Shown here one piece after another: positions 44,572 through 52,358 of a stretch of 64,000 bases of DNA; the first letter of the stretch is position 1, and the number at the start of each line of letters is the position of its first letter. A program made the translations under genes and the position numbers. Under the pieces are notes generated by a model. That model made no database searches, was not told the origin of the DNA, and saw only the letters and a list, made by a program, of their open reading frames with translations. Source of the stretch: CALDSL01 sp039810245 (GTDB lineage: Bacteria; Chloroflexota; Anaerolineae; Anaerolineales; Anaerolineaceae); assembly GCA_039810245.1 (NCBI GenBank), contig JBDHWQ010000004.1:1-64000 (forward strand), given 5' to 3'.

Positions 44572-45382
44572 AATGGAGGATGATGACCACCGCTCCCAGC
44601 ACCACGCAGTATACGGCGAAGATGTTGAGCGAATGGCTGGTGAGATAACGCAGCAGCCAGCGGATGGAGAGATAGCCCACCACGCCCGCCACCAACATGC
44701 CCACCAGAATCACCGGCGCAAAGCTGCCCAGGTTGGGCGCATCGCGCAGGTCGAGGATGCTCAACAGCCCGGCGGCCAGCATGATGGGGATGGACATGAG
44801 GAAGGAAAAGCGCGCCGCGGCCGGGCGGTCCAGCCCACTGAGCATGCCGCCGGTGATGGTGGAGCCGGAGCGCGAGACACCGGGGAAGATGGAAATGGCC
44901 TGGAACAGGCCCATCAGCAGGGCATCTTTCGCAGTCATGGCGTTCAGGTCACGTGCGCGGCGGCCCAGTTTTTCAGCCAGGAACAGCAGCGCGGCGGTGA
45001 CGAACAGAAATACCGCCGTAGCAATTTCGCTTTGAAAAGCGGCTTCGACCGTGTCTTTGATCAGCACACCCAGGATACCGGCCGGGATGGTGGCGAGGAT
45101 AATGTACCAGCCCATGCGCGCATCCGCGCTGGCGAACGGCTGGCGCCGCAGCAATCCTTCAACCCAGCCACGCAGGATGCGCAACAGGTCGTTCCAAAAG
45201 TAGATAATCACCGCGGCCAGCGTGCCGAGCTGTACCAGCACGTCAAAGGGAAAGATCTGCTCGGCCGGAAATTCCCAGCCAAACAGGTAGGGGACCAGCA
45301 CCAGGTGCGCCGAGCTAGAAATGGGCAGGAATTCGGTGAGACCCTGGACGATACCGAGGACAATGGCGTGGAGAAAGTTCAT
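44561..45382 (-). CDS. uppP: Undecaprenyl-diphosphatase
   Basis: Recycles undecaprenyl diphosphate for cell wall synthesis; 273 aa with about eight membrane helices. The BacA/UppP motifs QGLTEFLPISSSAHL near residue 13 and FPGVSRSGSTI near 165 are clear. Its ATG overlaps the tgt stop by one base pair pattern (TCAT, i.e. ATGA), showing translational coupling. Expression from the tgt promoter is likely. Confidence 0.96.
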   Translation of the reverse strand: MNFLHAIVLGIVQGLTEFLPISSSAHLVLVPYLFGWEFPAEQIFPFDVLVQLGTLAAVIIYFWNDLLRILRGWVEGLLRRQPFASADARMGWYIILATIPAGILGVLIKDTVEAAFQSEIATAVFLFVTAALLFLAEKLGRRARDLNAMTAKDALLMGLFQAISIFPGVSRSGSTITGGMLSGLDRPAAARFSFLMSIPIMLAAGLLSILDLRDAPNLGSFAPVILVGMLVAGVVGYLSIRWLLRYLTSHSLNIFAVYCVVLGAVVIILHYAR

Positions 45383-46503
45383 GGCTGCTCTTCTTTGGTG
45401 GGATAGTTGGCCAGGAATTCGGCGGCAAATGCGTCGAACGTGCCGGCGAGGATGGATGCGCGCACGCGCTGCATGAGATGTACCAGCGTGTACAGGTTAT
45501 GGATCGAGATCAGTGTGGCGGCGAGCATTTCTTTGGCTACAATCAGGTGGCGCAGATAGGCGCGGGTGAAGTTCTGGCAGGTGTAACAGCCGCAGCCTTC
45601 TTCAATCGGGCGCTCGTCGCGCGCGTAGGTGGCGTTCATCAGGTTGAGGCGGCCGGTTGTGGTCATCGCGGCCTGGTGGCGCGCCAGCCGGGTGGGTAGC
45701 ACGCAGTCAAAGATATCCACGCCGCGCATCACGCCGTTGACCAGGTCTTCCGGAGAGCCGACGCCCATCAGGTAGCGGGGCTTGTCCTCGGGCAGCAGCG
45801 GGTCGACCACTTCGAGCATGGCGTGCATGTCGGGCTTGGTTTCGCCCACCGATAGGCCGCCGATAGCGAAGCCCGGAGCGTCCAGCCCGGCGATAAATTC
45901 CGCCGAACGCGCGCGCAGATCGGCAAAGGCGCCGCCCTGCACGATGGGAAACAGCGCCTGATCGGGGCGGGCATGAGCGCGCAGGCTGCGCTCGGCCCAG
46001 GCGTGCGTGCGCTGCATCGCGCGCTCGATCACCGGCCGGTCGTAGGGTGGAGCGCACTCATCGAAGGCCATGATGATATCCGCGCCCAGCTTTTCCTGGA
46101 TCGCGATCGAGCTTTCAGGCGTAAAGCGGTGCATCGAGCCATCAATGTGGCTCTTGAAGGTCACGCCATCATCGTCCACCTTGCGGATTTCGGACAGGGA
46201 AAAGACCTGGAACCCGCCCGAATCGGTGAGCATCGGGTTGGGCCAGCGCATGAAATTGTGCAGACCGCCCATCTCGGCCACCAGGTCGGCGCCGGGACGC
46301 AGGTAGAGGTGGTACGTGTTGGAGAGCACCAGGCTGGCGCCCAGCTCGGCTAGCTGTGCCGGGGTGAGGGCCTTGACAGTAGCCTGGGTGCCGACCGGAG
46401 CAAAAACTGGGGTCAGCAGGTCGCCGTGCGGGGTGTGGAAAATGCCCGCGCGGGCGCGGCCCTGCTTTGCATGAAGCTCATAAGAGAAGGGAGACGGGAC
46501 CAT
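45379..46503 (-). CDS. tgt: Queuine tRNA-ribosyltransferase
   Basis: Exchanges guanine-34 of certain tRNAs for the queuosine precursor preQ1; 374 aa. The catalytic aspartate region is MLTDSGGFQVFSLS near residue 88, the second one is GGLSVGETK near 215, and the zinc-binding CGCYTCQNFTRAYLRHL segment near 307 is complete. The start at 46503 (MVPSPFSYELHAKQG) is standard; a TATAAT lies nine bases before it, giving a leaderless transcript. It is the first gene of a four-gene minus-strand operon. Confidence 0.96.
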   Translation of the reverse strand: MVPSPFSYELHAKQGRARAGIFHTPHGDLLTPVFAPVGTQATVKALTPAQLAELGASLVLSNTYHLYLRPGADLVAEMGGLHNFMRWPNPMLTDSGGFQVFSLSEIRKVDDDGVTFKSHIDGSMHRFTPESSIAIQEKLGADIIMAFDECAPPYDRPVIERAMQRTHAWAERSLRAHARPDQALFPIVQGGAFADLRARSAEFIAGLDAPGFAIGGLSVGETKPDMHAMLEVVDPLLPEDKPRYLMGVGSPEDLVNGVMRGVDIFDCVLPTRLARHQAAMTTTGRLNLMNATYARDERPIEEGCGCYTCQNFTRAYLRHLIVAKEMLAATLISIHNLYTLVHLMQRVRASILAGTFDAFAAEFLANYPTKEEQP

Positions 46504-46512
46504 ATGGCCTGG

Positions 46513-46518
46513 ATTATA
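46513..46518 (-). promoter_or_regulatory. -10 box for tgt with leaderless start
   Basis: TATAAT on the minus strand ends nine bases before the tgt ATG. The -35 is poor. The gap to alr on the other strand is about 108 bp. Confidence 0.55.
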
Positions 46519-46611
46519 ACCCGTTTTCTCTGGCCGCTTGCCAAAGCCCGGGGCGGGGTTTATACTTGGCCTATCATACCTCACAGTTCTATTTCCGGGT
46601 GAATCCGCCAC

Positions 46612-47733
46612 ATGGATACCGATCGCTATACAACCTGGCTCGAAATTGATTTGAGCGCGGTGCGCAATAACGTCCAACAAACCGAAAAAATCACCGGCCG
46701 GCCGGTGATGGCGGTGGTGAAGGGCAATGCCTACGGCCACGGCATGGCGGCCATTTCACGCGCCGCGCTCGAAGCCGGAGCCACCTGGCTGGGGGTAGCG
46801 CGCTTTGAAGAGGCCCAGGCGCTGCGTGACCTGGACGATCTGGACACGGCGCGCGTGCTGGTGCTGGGCTATACCCAGCCGGCGTGCGCGGCCGAGGCCG
46901 CGGCGCGCGATATCACCCTGACGGTAGCCGACCCGCAGACCGGGCAGGCGTATGCCGCCGCGGCAGCCAAGGTGGGACGCACGCTGCGCGTGCACGCCAA
47001 GATGGATACCGGCATGAACCGGCTGGGCGTAATAGCCGCCGATGGCGTGCAGTTTGTACAGGCGCTGCGCGGCATGGACGGCGTGGAACTGGAAGGCGTG
47101 TTCACGCATTACGCCATCGCCGACCAGCCCGAACGCGAAGTGACCGGCGAGCAGTTCGCGCGCTTCCGCACCCTGGTGGACGCGCTGCAGGCTGGCGGGT
47201 GGCGCCCGCCGCTGCTGCATACCGCCAACTCGGCGGCGAGCATGTATCACCCCGACACCTGGTACGACATGACGCGCCTGGGTATTGCCCTGTACGGGCT
47301 GGACCCGTCGCCGGAAGCGCCGGTGCTGCCGGTGTACCGGCCGGTGTTGGGCTGGAAGACGCGCCTGGTATCGGTGAAGATGCTGCCGGCGGGACAGGGC
47401 GTGAGCTACGGCCACCGCTACCGCACGCAGGGCGAGGAGCGCATTGGCGTAATCGCCGCAGGCTATGCCGACGGTATGCGACGCAAGATCGGCGTTAATT
47501 TTGGGCTGGTGCGCGGCGTGCGCGTGCCGGTGGTTGGCACGGTGTGCATGGACCAGTGCATGGTCAACCTGGATGACGTCCCGGACGCGCGCGTAGGCGA
47601 TGAGGTGGTGTTGATTGGCCGGCAGGGCGAGCAGCACATCAGCGCCGAAGACGTGGGCGAAGCCTGGGGAACCATCAATTATGAAGTTACGTGTGCCATG
47701 GCGGCGCGCGTCCCACGCATCAATATCGGTTAG
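46612..47733 (+). CDS. alr: Alanine racemase
   Basis: Converts L- and D-alanine for peptidoglycan; 373 aa. The PLP lysine is in VVKGNAYGHG near residue 39, and the second catalytic tyrosine is in the GYADGMRR region near 283; MGQGVSYGHRY and VCMDQCMVNL near 310 are also typical. It lies 23 bp upstream of recJ and divergent to tgt. Standard length. Confidence 0.96.
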   Translation: MDTDRYTTWLEIDLSAVRNNVQQTEKITGRPVMAVVKGNAYGHGMAAISRAALEAGATWLGVARFEEAQALRDLDDLDTARVLVLGYTQPACAAEAAARDITLTVADPQTGQAYAAAAAKVGRTLRVHAKMDTGMNRLGVIAADGVQFVQALRGMDGVELEGVFTHYAIADQPEREVTGEQFARFRTLVDALQAGGWRPPLLHTANSAASMYHPDTWYDMTRLGIALYGLDPSPEAPVLPVYRPVLGWKTRLVSVKMLPAGQGVSYGHRYRTQGEERIGVIAAGYADGMRRKIGVNFGLVRGVRVPVVGTVCMDQCMVNLDDVPDARVGDEVVLIGRQGEQHISAEDVGEAWGTINYEVTCAMAARVPRINIG

Positions 47734-47756
47734 GGAACGATCGAGGTAGAGCATTG

Positions 47757-49454
47757 GTGACAACCCATAGCAAACGCTGGCGCATTGCTGCGCCCATCCC
47801 TGAAGCGGTCAGCCGCGAGCTGGAGCCATATTCCCCCATCCTGCGCCAGGTGTTGTACAACCGCGGCCAGCACACGCTGGTGGATGCGCACCGCTATCTG
47901 CATGGCGATGGCGTTTCCACCGACCCCTACCTGCTGACCGGTATGCGCGCCGCGGTGGAGCGCATTTTACGCGCGGTGCGCGCGGGCGAAAAAGTTGCGG
48001 TGTACGGTGATTACGACGTGGACGGGGTGACCAGCACGGTGCTGGTGACCCAGGTGCTGCGCGCGATGGGCACCGACGCGCGCCCATACATTCCCAACCG
48101 CTTTGATGAAGGCTATGGCCTGAACAAAGACGCCCTGGACGCGCTGGCGCAGGATGGCGTCTCGCTGGTGATCACGGTGGACTGCGGCATCCGCTCGGCG
48201 GACGAGGCTGCGTACGCGCGCGAAATTGGGCTGGAAATGATAATCACCGACCACCACTCGCCACTGGGCGCGCTGCCCGAGGCCGTTGCGGTTATTTGCC
48301 AGCGCCAGGATGGCGACGAATACCCGGATAAAAACCTGGCAGGGGTGGGGCTGGCCTACAAGCTGGCGCAGGCGCTGCTGGACGCGCGCCCGGTGAGCGG
48401 GGCGCAGGCGGAAGACTGGCTGGACCTGGTGGCATTGGGTACGGTGGCCGACGTCGTACCGCTGACCGGCGAAAATCGCGCGTTCGTGCGCGCCGGGTTG
48501 GAACGCATCCGCAGCGGGCGGCGGGTGGGGCTATTTTCACTCGTCCAGGCCGCGGGACTGCAGGTGGAGCGCTGCCGCGCCGGGGATATTGCTTTTGGAT
48601 TAGGCCCGCGGCTCAACGCCGCCGGCCGCCTGGAATCGGCGCTGGCTGCCGTGGATCTGCTGATGGTGGAAGATATTATGCAATCCGGGCTGCTGGCGCA
48701 GCAGTTATGCGACCAGAACACGCGCCGCCAGGAAATGACGCGCGAGATGCACACACGCGCCGAAGGCTTTATCCATGGCGCGGAAGAAGAACCGATTTTG
48801 TTCGCGATCGATGGCGGTTTCAACCAGGGGCTGGTGGGGCTGGTGGCGGCGCGGCTGACCGAAACCTATTACCGCCCGGCGGTGGTGGGCGCGCGCGGTG
48901 AGGAATTCACGCGCGCTTCGTGCCGCAGCATCGACGAGTTCCACATCACCCACGCGCTGGATGAGTGCGCCGACCTGCTGGTGCGCCATGGCGGCCACGC
49001 CCGGGCGGCCGGCTTTACCGTGCGCAATGAAAACATCGAAGCGCTGGTAGAGCGGTTGTGGAAGATCGCCGGTCGCGAGCTGCGCGCGGCCGACCTGCGC
49101 CCGGTGATGCAAGCCGACATGGAAGTGCCGCTGGTTGACCTGCACCCGGTCATCATTGATGACCTGGCCTGCGTGGAACCAACCGGCTCGGGCAACCCGG
49201 ACGTGGTGTTCTGCTCGCGCAACCTGCGCGTGGTACGCGCGCGCACGGTTGGTACGGATAATCATCACCTCAAGCTGACAGTATCCGACGGGCGCGTGAC
49301 GTTCGATGCGATCGCTTTCCGCCAGGGCCACTGGATGAAGGAAATGCCCGAAGCGGTGGATTTGCTGTATACCTACGAGCGTAATTATTTCAACGGCCGC
49401 GTGTTTTTACAGCTCAACGTGCGCGATTTGAAGCCGGCAGGACTGCCGGACTGA
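47757..49454 (+). CDS. recJ: Single-stranded-DNA-specific exonuclease RecJ
   Basis: 5'-3' ssDNA exonuclease in recombination and mismatch repair; 565 aa. The DHH-family motifs are YGDYDVDGVTST near residue 82, VITVDCGIRS near 140, the DHHSP signature near 165, and the C-terminal DHHA1 glycine-rich GGHARAAGF near 413. The start is GTG at 47757 behind GAGGTAGAG (a TTG at 47754 is adjacent); the frame extends upstream into alr. It converges with a glycosyltransferase gene; the two stop codons are adjacent. Confidence 0.95.
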   Translation: MTTHSKRWRIAAPIPEAVSRELEPYSPILRQVLYNRGQHTLVDAHRYLHGDGVSTDPYLLTGMRAAVERILRAVRAGEKVAVYGDYDVDGVTSTVLVTQVLRAMGTDARPYIPNRFDEGYGLNKDALDALAQDGVSLVITVDCGIRSADEAAYAREIGLEMIITDHHSPLGALPEAVAVICQRQDGDEYPDKNLAGVGLAYKLAQALLDARPVSGAQAEDWLDLVALGTVADVVPLTGENRAFVRAGLERIRSGRRVGLFSLVQAAGLQVERCRAGDIAFGLGPRLNAAGRLESALAAVDLLMVEDIMQSGLLAQQLCDQNTRRQEMTREMHTRAEGFIHGAEEEPILFAIDGGFNQGLVGLVAARLTETYYRPAVVGARGEEFTRASCRSIDEFHITHALDECADLLVRHGGHARAAGFTVRNENIEALVERLWKIAGRELRAADLRPVMQADMEVPLVDLHPVIIDDLACVEPTGSGNPDVVFCSRNLRVVRARTVGTDNHHLKLTVSDGRVTFDAIAFRQGHWMKEMPEAVDLLYTYERNYFNGRVFLQLNVRDLKPAGLPD

Positions 49455-50138
49455 TCAATCCACAAAGCGGTATTTCAATAGAGTCCACATCGCAATGAAA
49501 GCGTCGCCGGCCTTGATCTTCTTGCCCTGCGAATATTCCCGCGGGTTGAAGGTGATGGGCACTTCGTAGATGCGCATGTGGCGTTTTAGCACCTTGGCGG
49601 TGAACTCCGGTTCAAACTCGAAACCGCGCGCGTGCAGCGGGATGGGCAGGATCAGATCGCGCCGGAAGAGTTTGTAGCCGGTTTCCATGTCGCTGAGGAT
49701 GTTGTTGTAGAGGATGTTGGTGGTGAAGGTGAGAATCTTATTGGCCACCATGTTCCAGAACAGGATCGGCCGGCGCGCCGCGCCCAGAAAGCGCGAGCCG
49801 TAGACGATGTCGGCGATGCCTTCTTCCACCGGCTTAATCAAGGCGGGGTAATCGCGCGGATCGTACTCCAGGTCGGCATCCTGGATCAGGCAGTACTCCC
49901 CACCCGCATTCTGGATGCCAGTGCGCACCGCCGCGCCCTTGCCCATGTTTTTGGGGTGGTAAACCACGCGCACGCAGCCATCGCCATCCATGCGCTGCAG
50001 GATTTCGCGCGTGCCGTCTTTGGAGCCGTCGTCCACGATCAGGATTTCGCGCGGGATGCCGGTGATGCGCACGCGGCGCACGATCTCTTCGATGGTTTGT
50101 CGCTCGTTATATACAGGTATGATCACAGTGAGGTTCAT
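49455..50138 (-). CDS. Family 2 glycosyltransferase
   Basis: A 227-aa GT-A glycosyltransferase with no membrane helices. The nucleotide-sugar binding sequence VDDGSKDGTREIL near residue 35 and the metal motif QDADLEYDPRDYP near 88 are clear, with ETGYKLFRRD near 150. It resembles polyprenyl-phosphate mannosyl/glucosyl transferases such as archaeal dolichol-phosphate mannose synthases without a membrane anchor. Its promoter (TTGCGA-17-TATAAT) leaves about three bases of 5' UTR, so it is probably leaderless. Sugar and acceptor unknown. Confidence 0.9.
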   Translation of the reverse strand: MNLTVIIPVYNERQTIEEIVRRVRITGIPREILIVDDGSKDGTREILQRMDGDGCVRVVYHPKNMGKGAAVRTGIQNAGGEYCLIQDADLEYDPRDYPALIKPVEEGIADIVYGSRFLGAARRPILFWNMVANKILTFTTNILYNNILSDMETGYKLFRRDLILPIPLHARGFEFEPEFTAKVLKRHMRIYEVPITFNPREYSQGKKIKAGDAFIAMWTLLKYRFVD

Positions 50139-50147
50139 CGCGCCTGC

Positions 50148-50176
50148 ATTATACGTGTCACCTGTCTTTTTCGCAA
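50148..50176 (-). promoter_or_regulatory. Promoter of the glycosyltransferase gene
   Basis: On the minus strand TTGCGA (50176-50171) and TATAAT (50153-50148) are 17 bp apart, with the ATG nine bases after the -10. Confidence 0.78.
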
Positions 50177-50196
50177 GGAACCGCGCGGCTGGCGCA

Positions 50197-50205
50197 TGCT
50201 ATAAT
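50197..50205 (+). promoter_or_regulatory. Extended -10 promoter of the AAA ATPase gene
   Basis: TGCTATAAT lies 35 nt before the ATG and within 21 bp of the -35 of the divergent glycosyltransferase promoter, so the two may interfere. Confidence 0.68.
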
Positions 50206-50240
50206 GAGAACGTTACACACCCGAATCGCCCGGAGCACGC

Positions 50241-51590
50241 ATGGCAAACAGCACTGCACCCAATCACACCGCCGCCCCCAGCGCGCAAACAGTCTCCACC
50301 AACGGCGCGTTTACCCCACCCCCCATCTCCAAAATTGAAGAGACCGGTCTGTCGCTGCTGTGGCTGCAAGATCTGGCGCTCAAGATTATCTATTATCAGG
50401 GCTATGTGACCGGCTTTCGCATGGCAGAAGAGCTGTGCCTGCCGTTTGGCGGCATAGTCGACCAGTTGATGGAAAGCCTCAAGCGCGAGAAGCTGGTGGA
50501 AGTGCGCTCCTCCGGGCAAATGGGTCTGGGCGAGGGAGCTTATATGTACGCTATCACGCTGGCCGGCACGGCACGCGCGCGCGAAGCTCTGGATCGCTGC
50601 CAGTACGCCGGCCCGGCGCCGGTAACGCTGGACGTCTACAGCAAGGCCATCCGCAGCCAGACGCGCGGGCGTTTTAGCGTGACCAACCGTATCATGCGCC
50701 AGGTGCTGGCCTCGCTGGTGCTTTCGGAAAAGACCTTCCAGCGCCTGGGGCCGGCGGTCAATTCCAACACGTCTATCTTCCTTTACGGCCCGCCGGGTAA
50801 CGGCAAGACCAGCGTGGCACGCGCCATCGGGCAGATGGCATCCACCACAACCATGTTTATCCCTTACGCGGTATACGTGGATGGCCAGGTGATTAAGGTA
50901 TACGATTCGGTCAACCACCAGGCCGTACAGGAAGAAGGCAGCATTAACGACCGGCTGCACAATAACCCGCGCCGCGACCCGCGATGGGTGCGCATCCACC
51001 GGCCGTTTGTGGTCACCGGCGGCGAGCTGACGCTGAACGGCCTCGACCTGGTATTCGATGATACGCTCAAGTATTATGAAGCCCCGTTCCAGATGAAGGC
51101 CAATGGCGGCATCTTGCTGATTGATGACTTTGGCCGCCAGCAAGTTTCACCGCGCGACCTGCTCAACCGCTGGATTGTGCCGCTGGAAAACCGGATCGAC
51201 TTTCTGGCGCTGCACACCGGGCGCAAAATCGAAGTGCCGTTCGACGTGCTGGTGATCTTTTCCACCAACCTGCCGCCCAGCACGCTGGTTGATGAAGCCT
51301 TCCTGCGCCGCCTGCGGCATAAAGTGTGCATTGACGACCCGAGCTATGAGGAATACCGCGAGATCTTCAAGCGGTTGTGCGCTGCCAAGGGTGTGACCTA
51401 CAGCGACCAGGGATTGGCGTACCTGCTGCAGGAATACTACATTAAGCCCAACCGCAATCTGCGCGCCTCGCACCCGCGCGATCTGTGCGATCAAATCCTG
51501 GACATCGCCCGTTACGTCAACACCGAGCCGGCCATGACCAACGAGCTGCTCGACCGGGCCGCGGATTCGTACTTCGTGGACCTGGGATAG
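50241..51590 (+). CDS. AAA+ ATPase with N-terminal winged-helix-like domain, function unknown
   Basis: A 449-aa protein. Residues 1-30 are low complexity, 30-120 look like a winged helix (FRMAEELCLPFGGIVDQLMES), and the AAA core follows with Walker A FLYGPPGNGKTS near 180 and Walker B ILLIDDFGR near 294 (Asp-Asp, where Asp-Glu is usual), sensor-1-like FDVLVIFSTN near 338 and FLRRLRHK near 355. A C-terminal helical lid ends at 449. Related ATPases in Deltaproteobacteria and Chloroflexota have no settled role. It is followed by the GDPD gene after six bases. Confidence 0.82.
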   Translation: MANSTAPNHTAAPSAQTVSTNGAFTPPPISKIEETGLSLLWLQDLALKIIYYQGYVTGFRMAEELCLPFGGIVDQLMESLKREKLVEVRSSGQMGLGEGAYMYAITLAGTARAREALDRCQYAGPAPVTLDVYSKAIRSQTRGRFSVTNRIMRQVLASLVLSEKTFQRLGPAVNSNTSIFLYGPPGNGKTSVARAIGQMASTTTMFIPYAVYVDGQVIKVYDSVNHQAVQEEGSINDRLHNNPRRDPRWVRIHRPFVVTGGELTLNGLDLVFDDTLKYYEAPFQMKANGGILLIDDFGRQQVSPRDLLNRWIVPLENRIDFLALHTGRKIEVPFDVLVIFSTNLPPSTLVDEAFLRRLRHKVCIDDPSYEEYREIFKRLCAAKGVTYSDQGLAYLLQEYYIKPNRNLRASHPRDLCDQILDIARYVNTEPAMTNELLDRAADSYFVDLG

Positions 51591-51596
51591 CGTGCG

Positions 51597-52358
51597 ATGG
51601 GTGGCGCGCCTCTGATTCTGGGTCACCGCGGCGCGAGCGCCCACGCACCAGAAAATACGCTGGCAGCCTTCCAACTGGCAGTAGAGCAGGGGGCAGATGG
51701 CGTTGAGCTGGATGCCAAGCTGAGCGCCGACGGCCAGATCGTGGTGATCCATGACCAGACGGTAGATCGCACCACGAATGGCCATGGCCGCGTGCGCGAC
51801 CTGACCCTGGCCGAGCTGCGCGCGCTGGACGCGGGCAGCAAATTTTCAACTCAGTTTGCCGGTGAGCGCATCCCCACGCTGGAAGAAGTGCTGCTGGCCG
51901 TGGGGAAGGTGTGCCTGGTGGATATCGAGATCACAAACTACGCCACGCCGTTTGACCCACTGCCCGTGCTTATCGCCAATCTGGTGCGGCGGCTGGGGTT
52001 GGAAGAGCGCGTCTGGCTGACATCCTTCTTCCCCAGTAACCTGGCCCGCGCTCGGCGGATGCTTCCGCGCGTGCTGACCGGCCAGCTCGCGTGGGGCGGC
52101 CGACTGGGAGCGATGTCGCGCGGATGGGTGGGGCGCTGGTTTGCGCCGCGGCTGGCGCTGCCGTTTTACCGCGATGTGACGCCGGAATTTGTGCGGCGCG
52201 AGCATGCCCGCGCTCGGCTGGTGGTTCCCTGGACGGTGAACGAAACCCGTGATGCAGCCCGCTTGCTGGCATGGGGGGTAGATGGTATCATAACGGATGA
52301 CCCTGCAACGCTGATAGGTGAGGTCAAACGCCGAAAAGAAGGAGGTGGAGAGCCGTAA
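51597..52358 (+). CDS. Glycerophosphodiester phosphodiesterase
   Basis: Hydrolyses deacylated phospholipid head groups to glycerol 3-phosphate and alcohol; 253 aa TIM-barrel protein. Catalytic and metal residues are seen in ILGHRGASAHAPENTLAAF near residue 7, ELDAKLSADGQIVVIHDQTVDRTTN near 38 (split for reading), and the C-terminal WTVNETRDAARLL plus GVDGIITDDP near 230. No signal peptide is visible, so it probably acts in the cytoplasm. Its stop overlaps the start of the GH3 gene (TAATG). Confidence 0.92.
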   Translation: MGGAPLILGHRGASAHAPENTLAAFQLAVEQGADGVELDAKLSADGQIVVIHDQTVDRTTNGHGRVRDLTLAELRALDAGSKFSTQFAGERIPTLEEVLLAVGKVCLVDIEITNYATPFDPLPVLIANLVRRLGLEERVWLTSFFPSNLARARRMLPRVLTGQLAWGGRLGAMSRGWVGRWFAPRLALPFYRDVTPEFVRREHARARLVVPWTVNETRDAARLLAWGVDGIITDDPATLIGEVKRRKEGGGEP

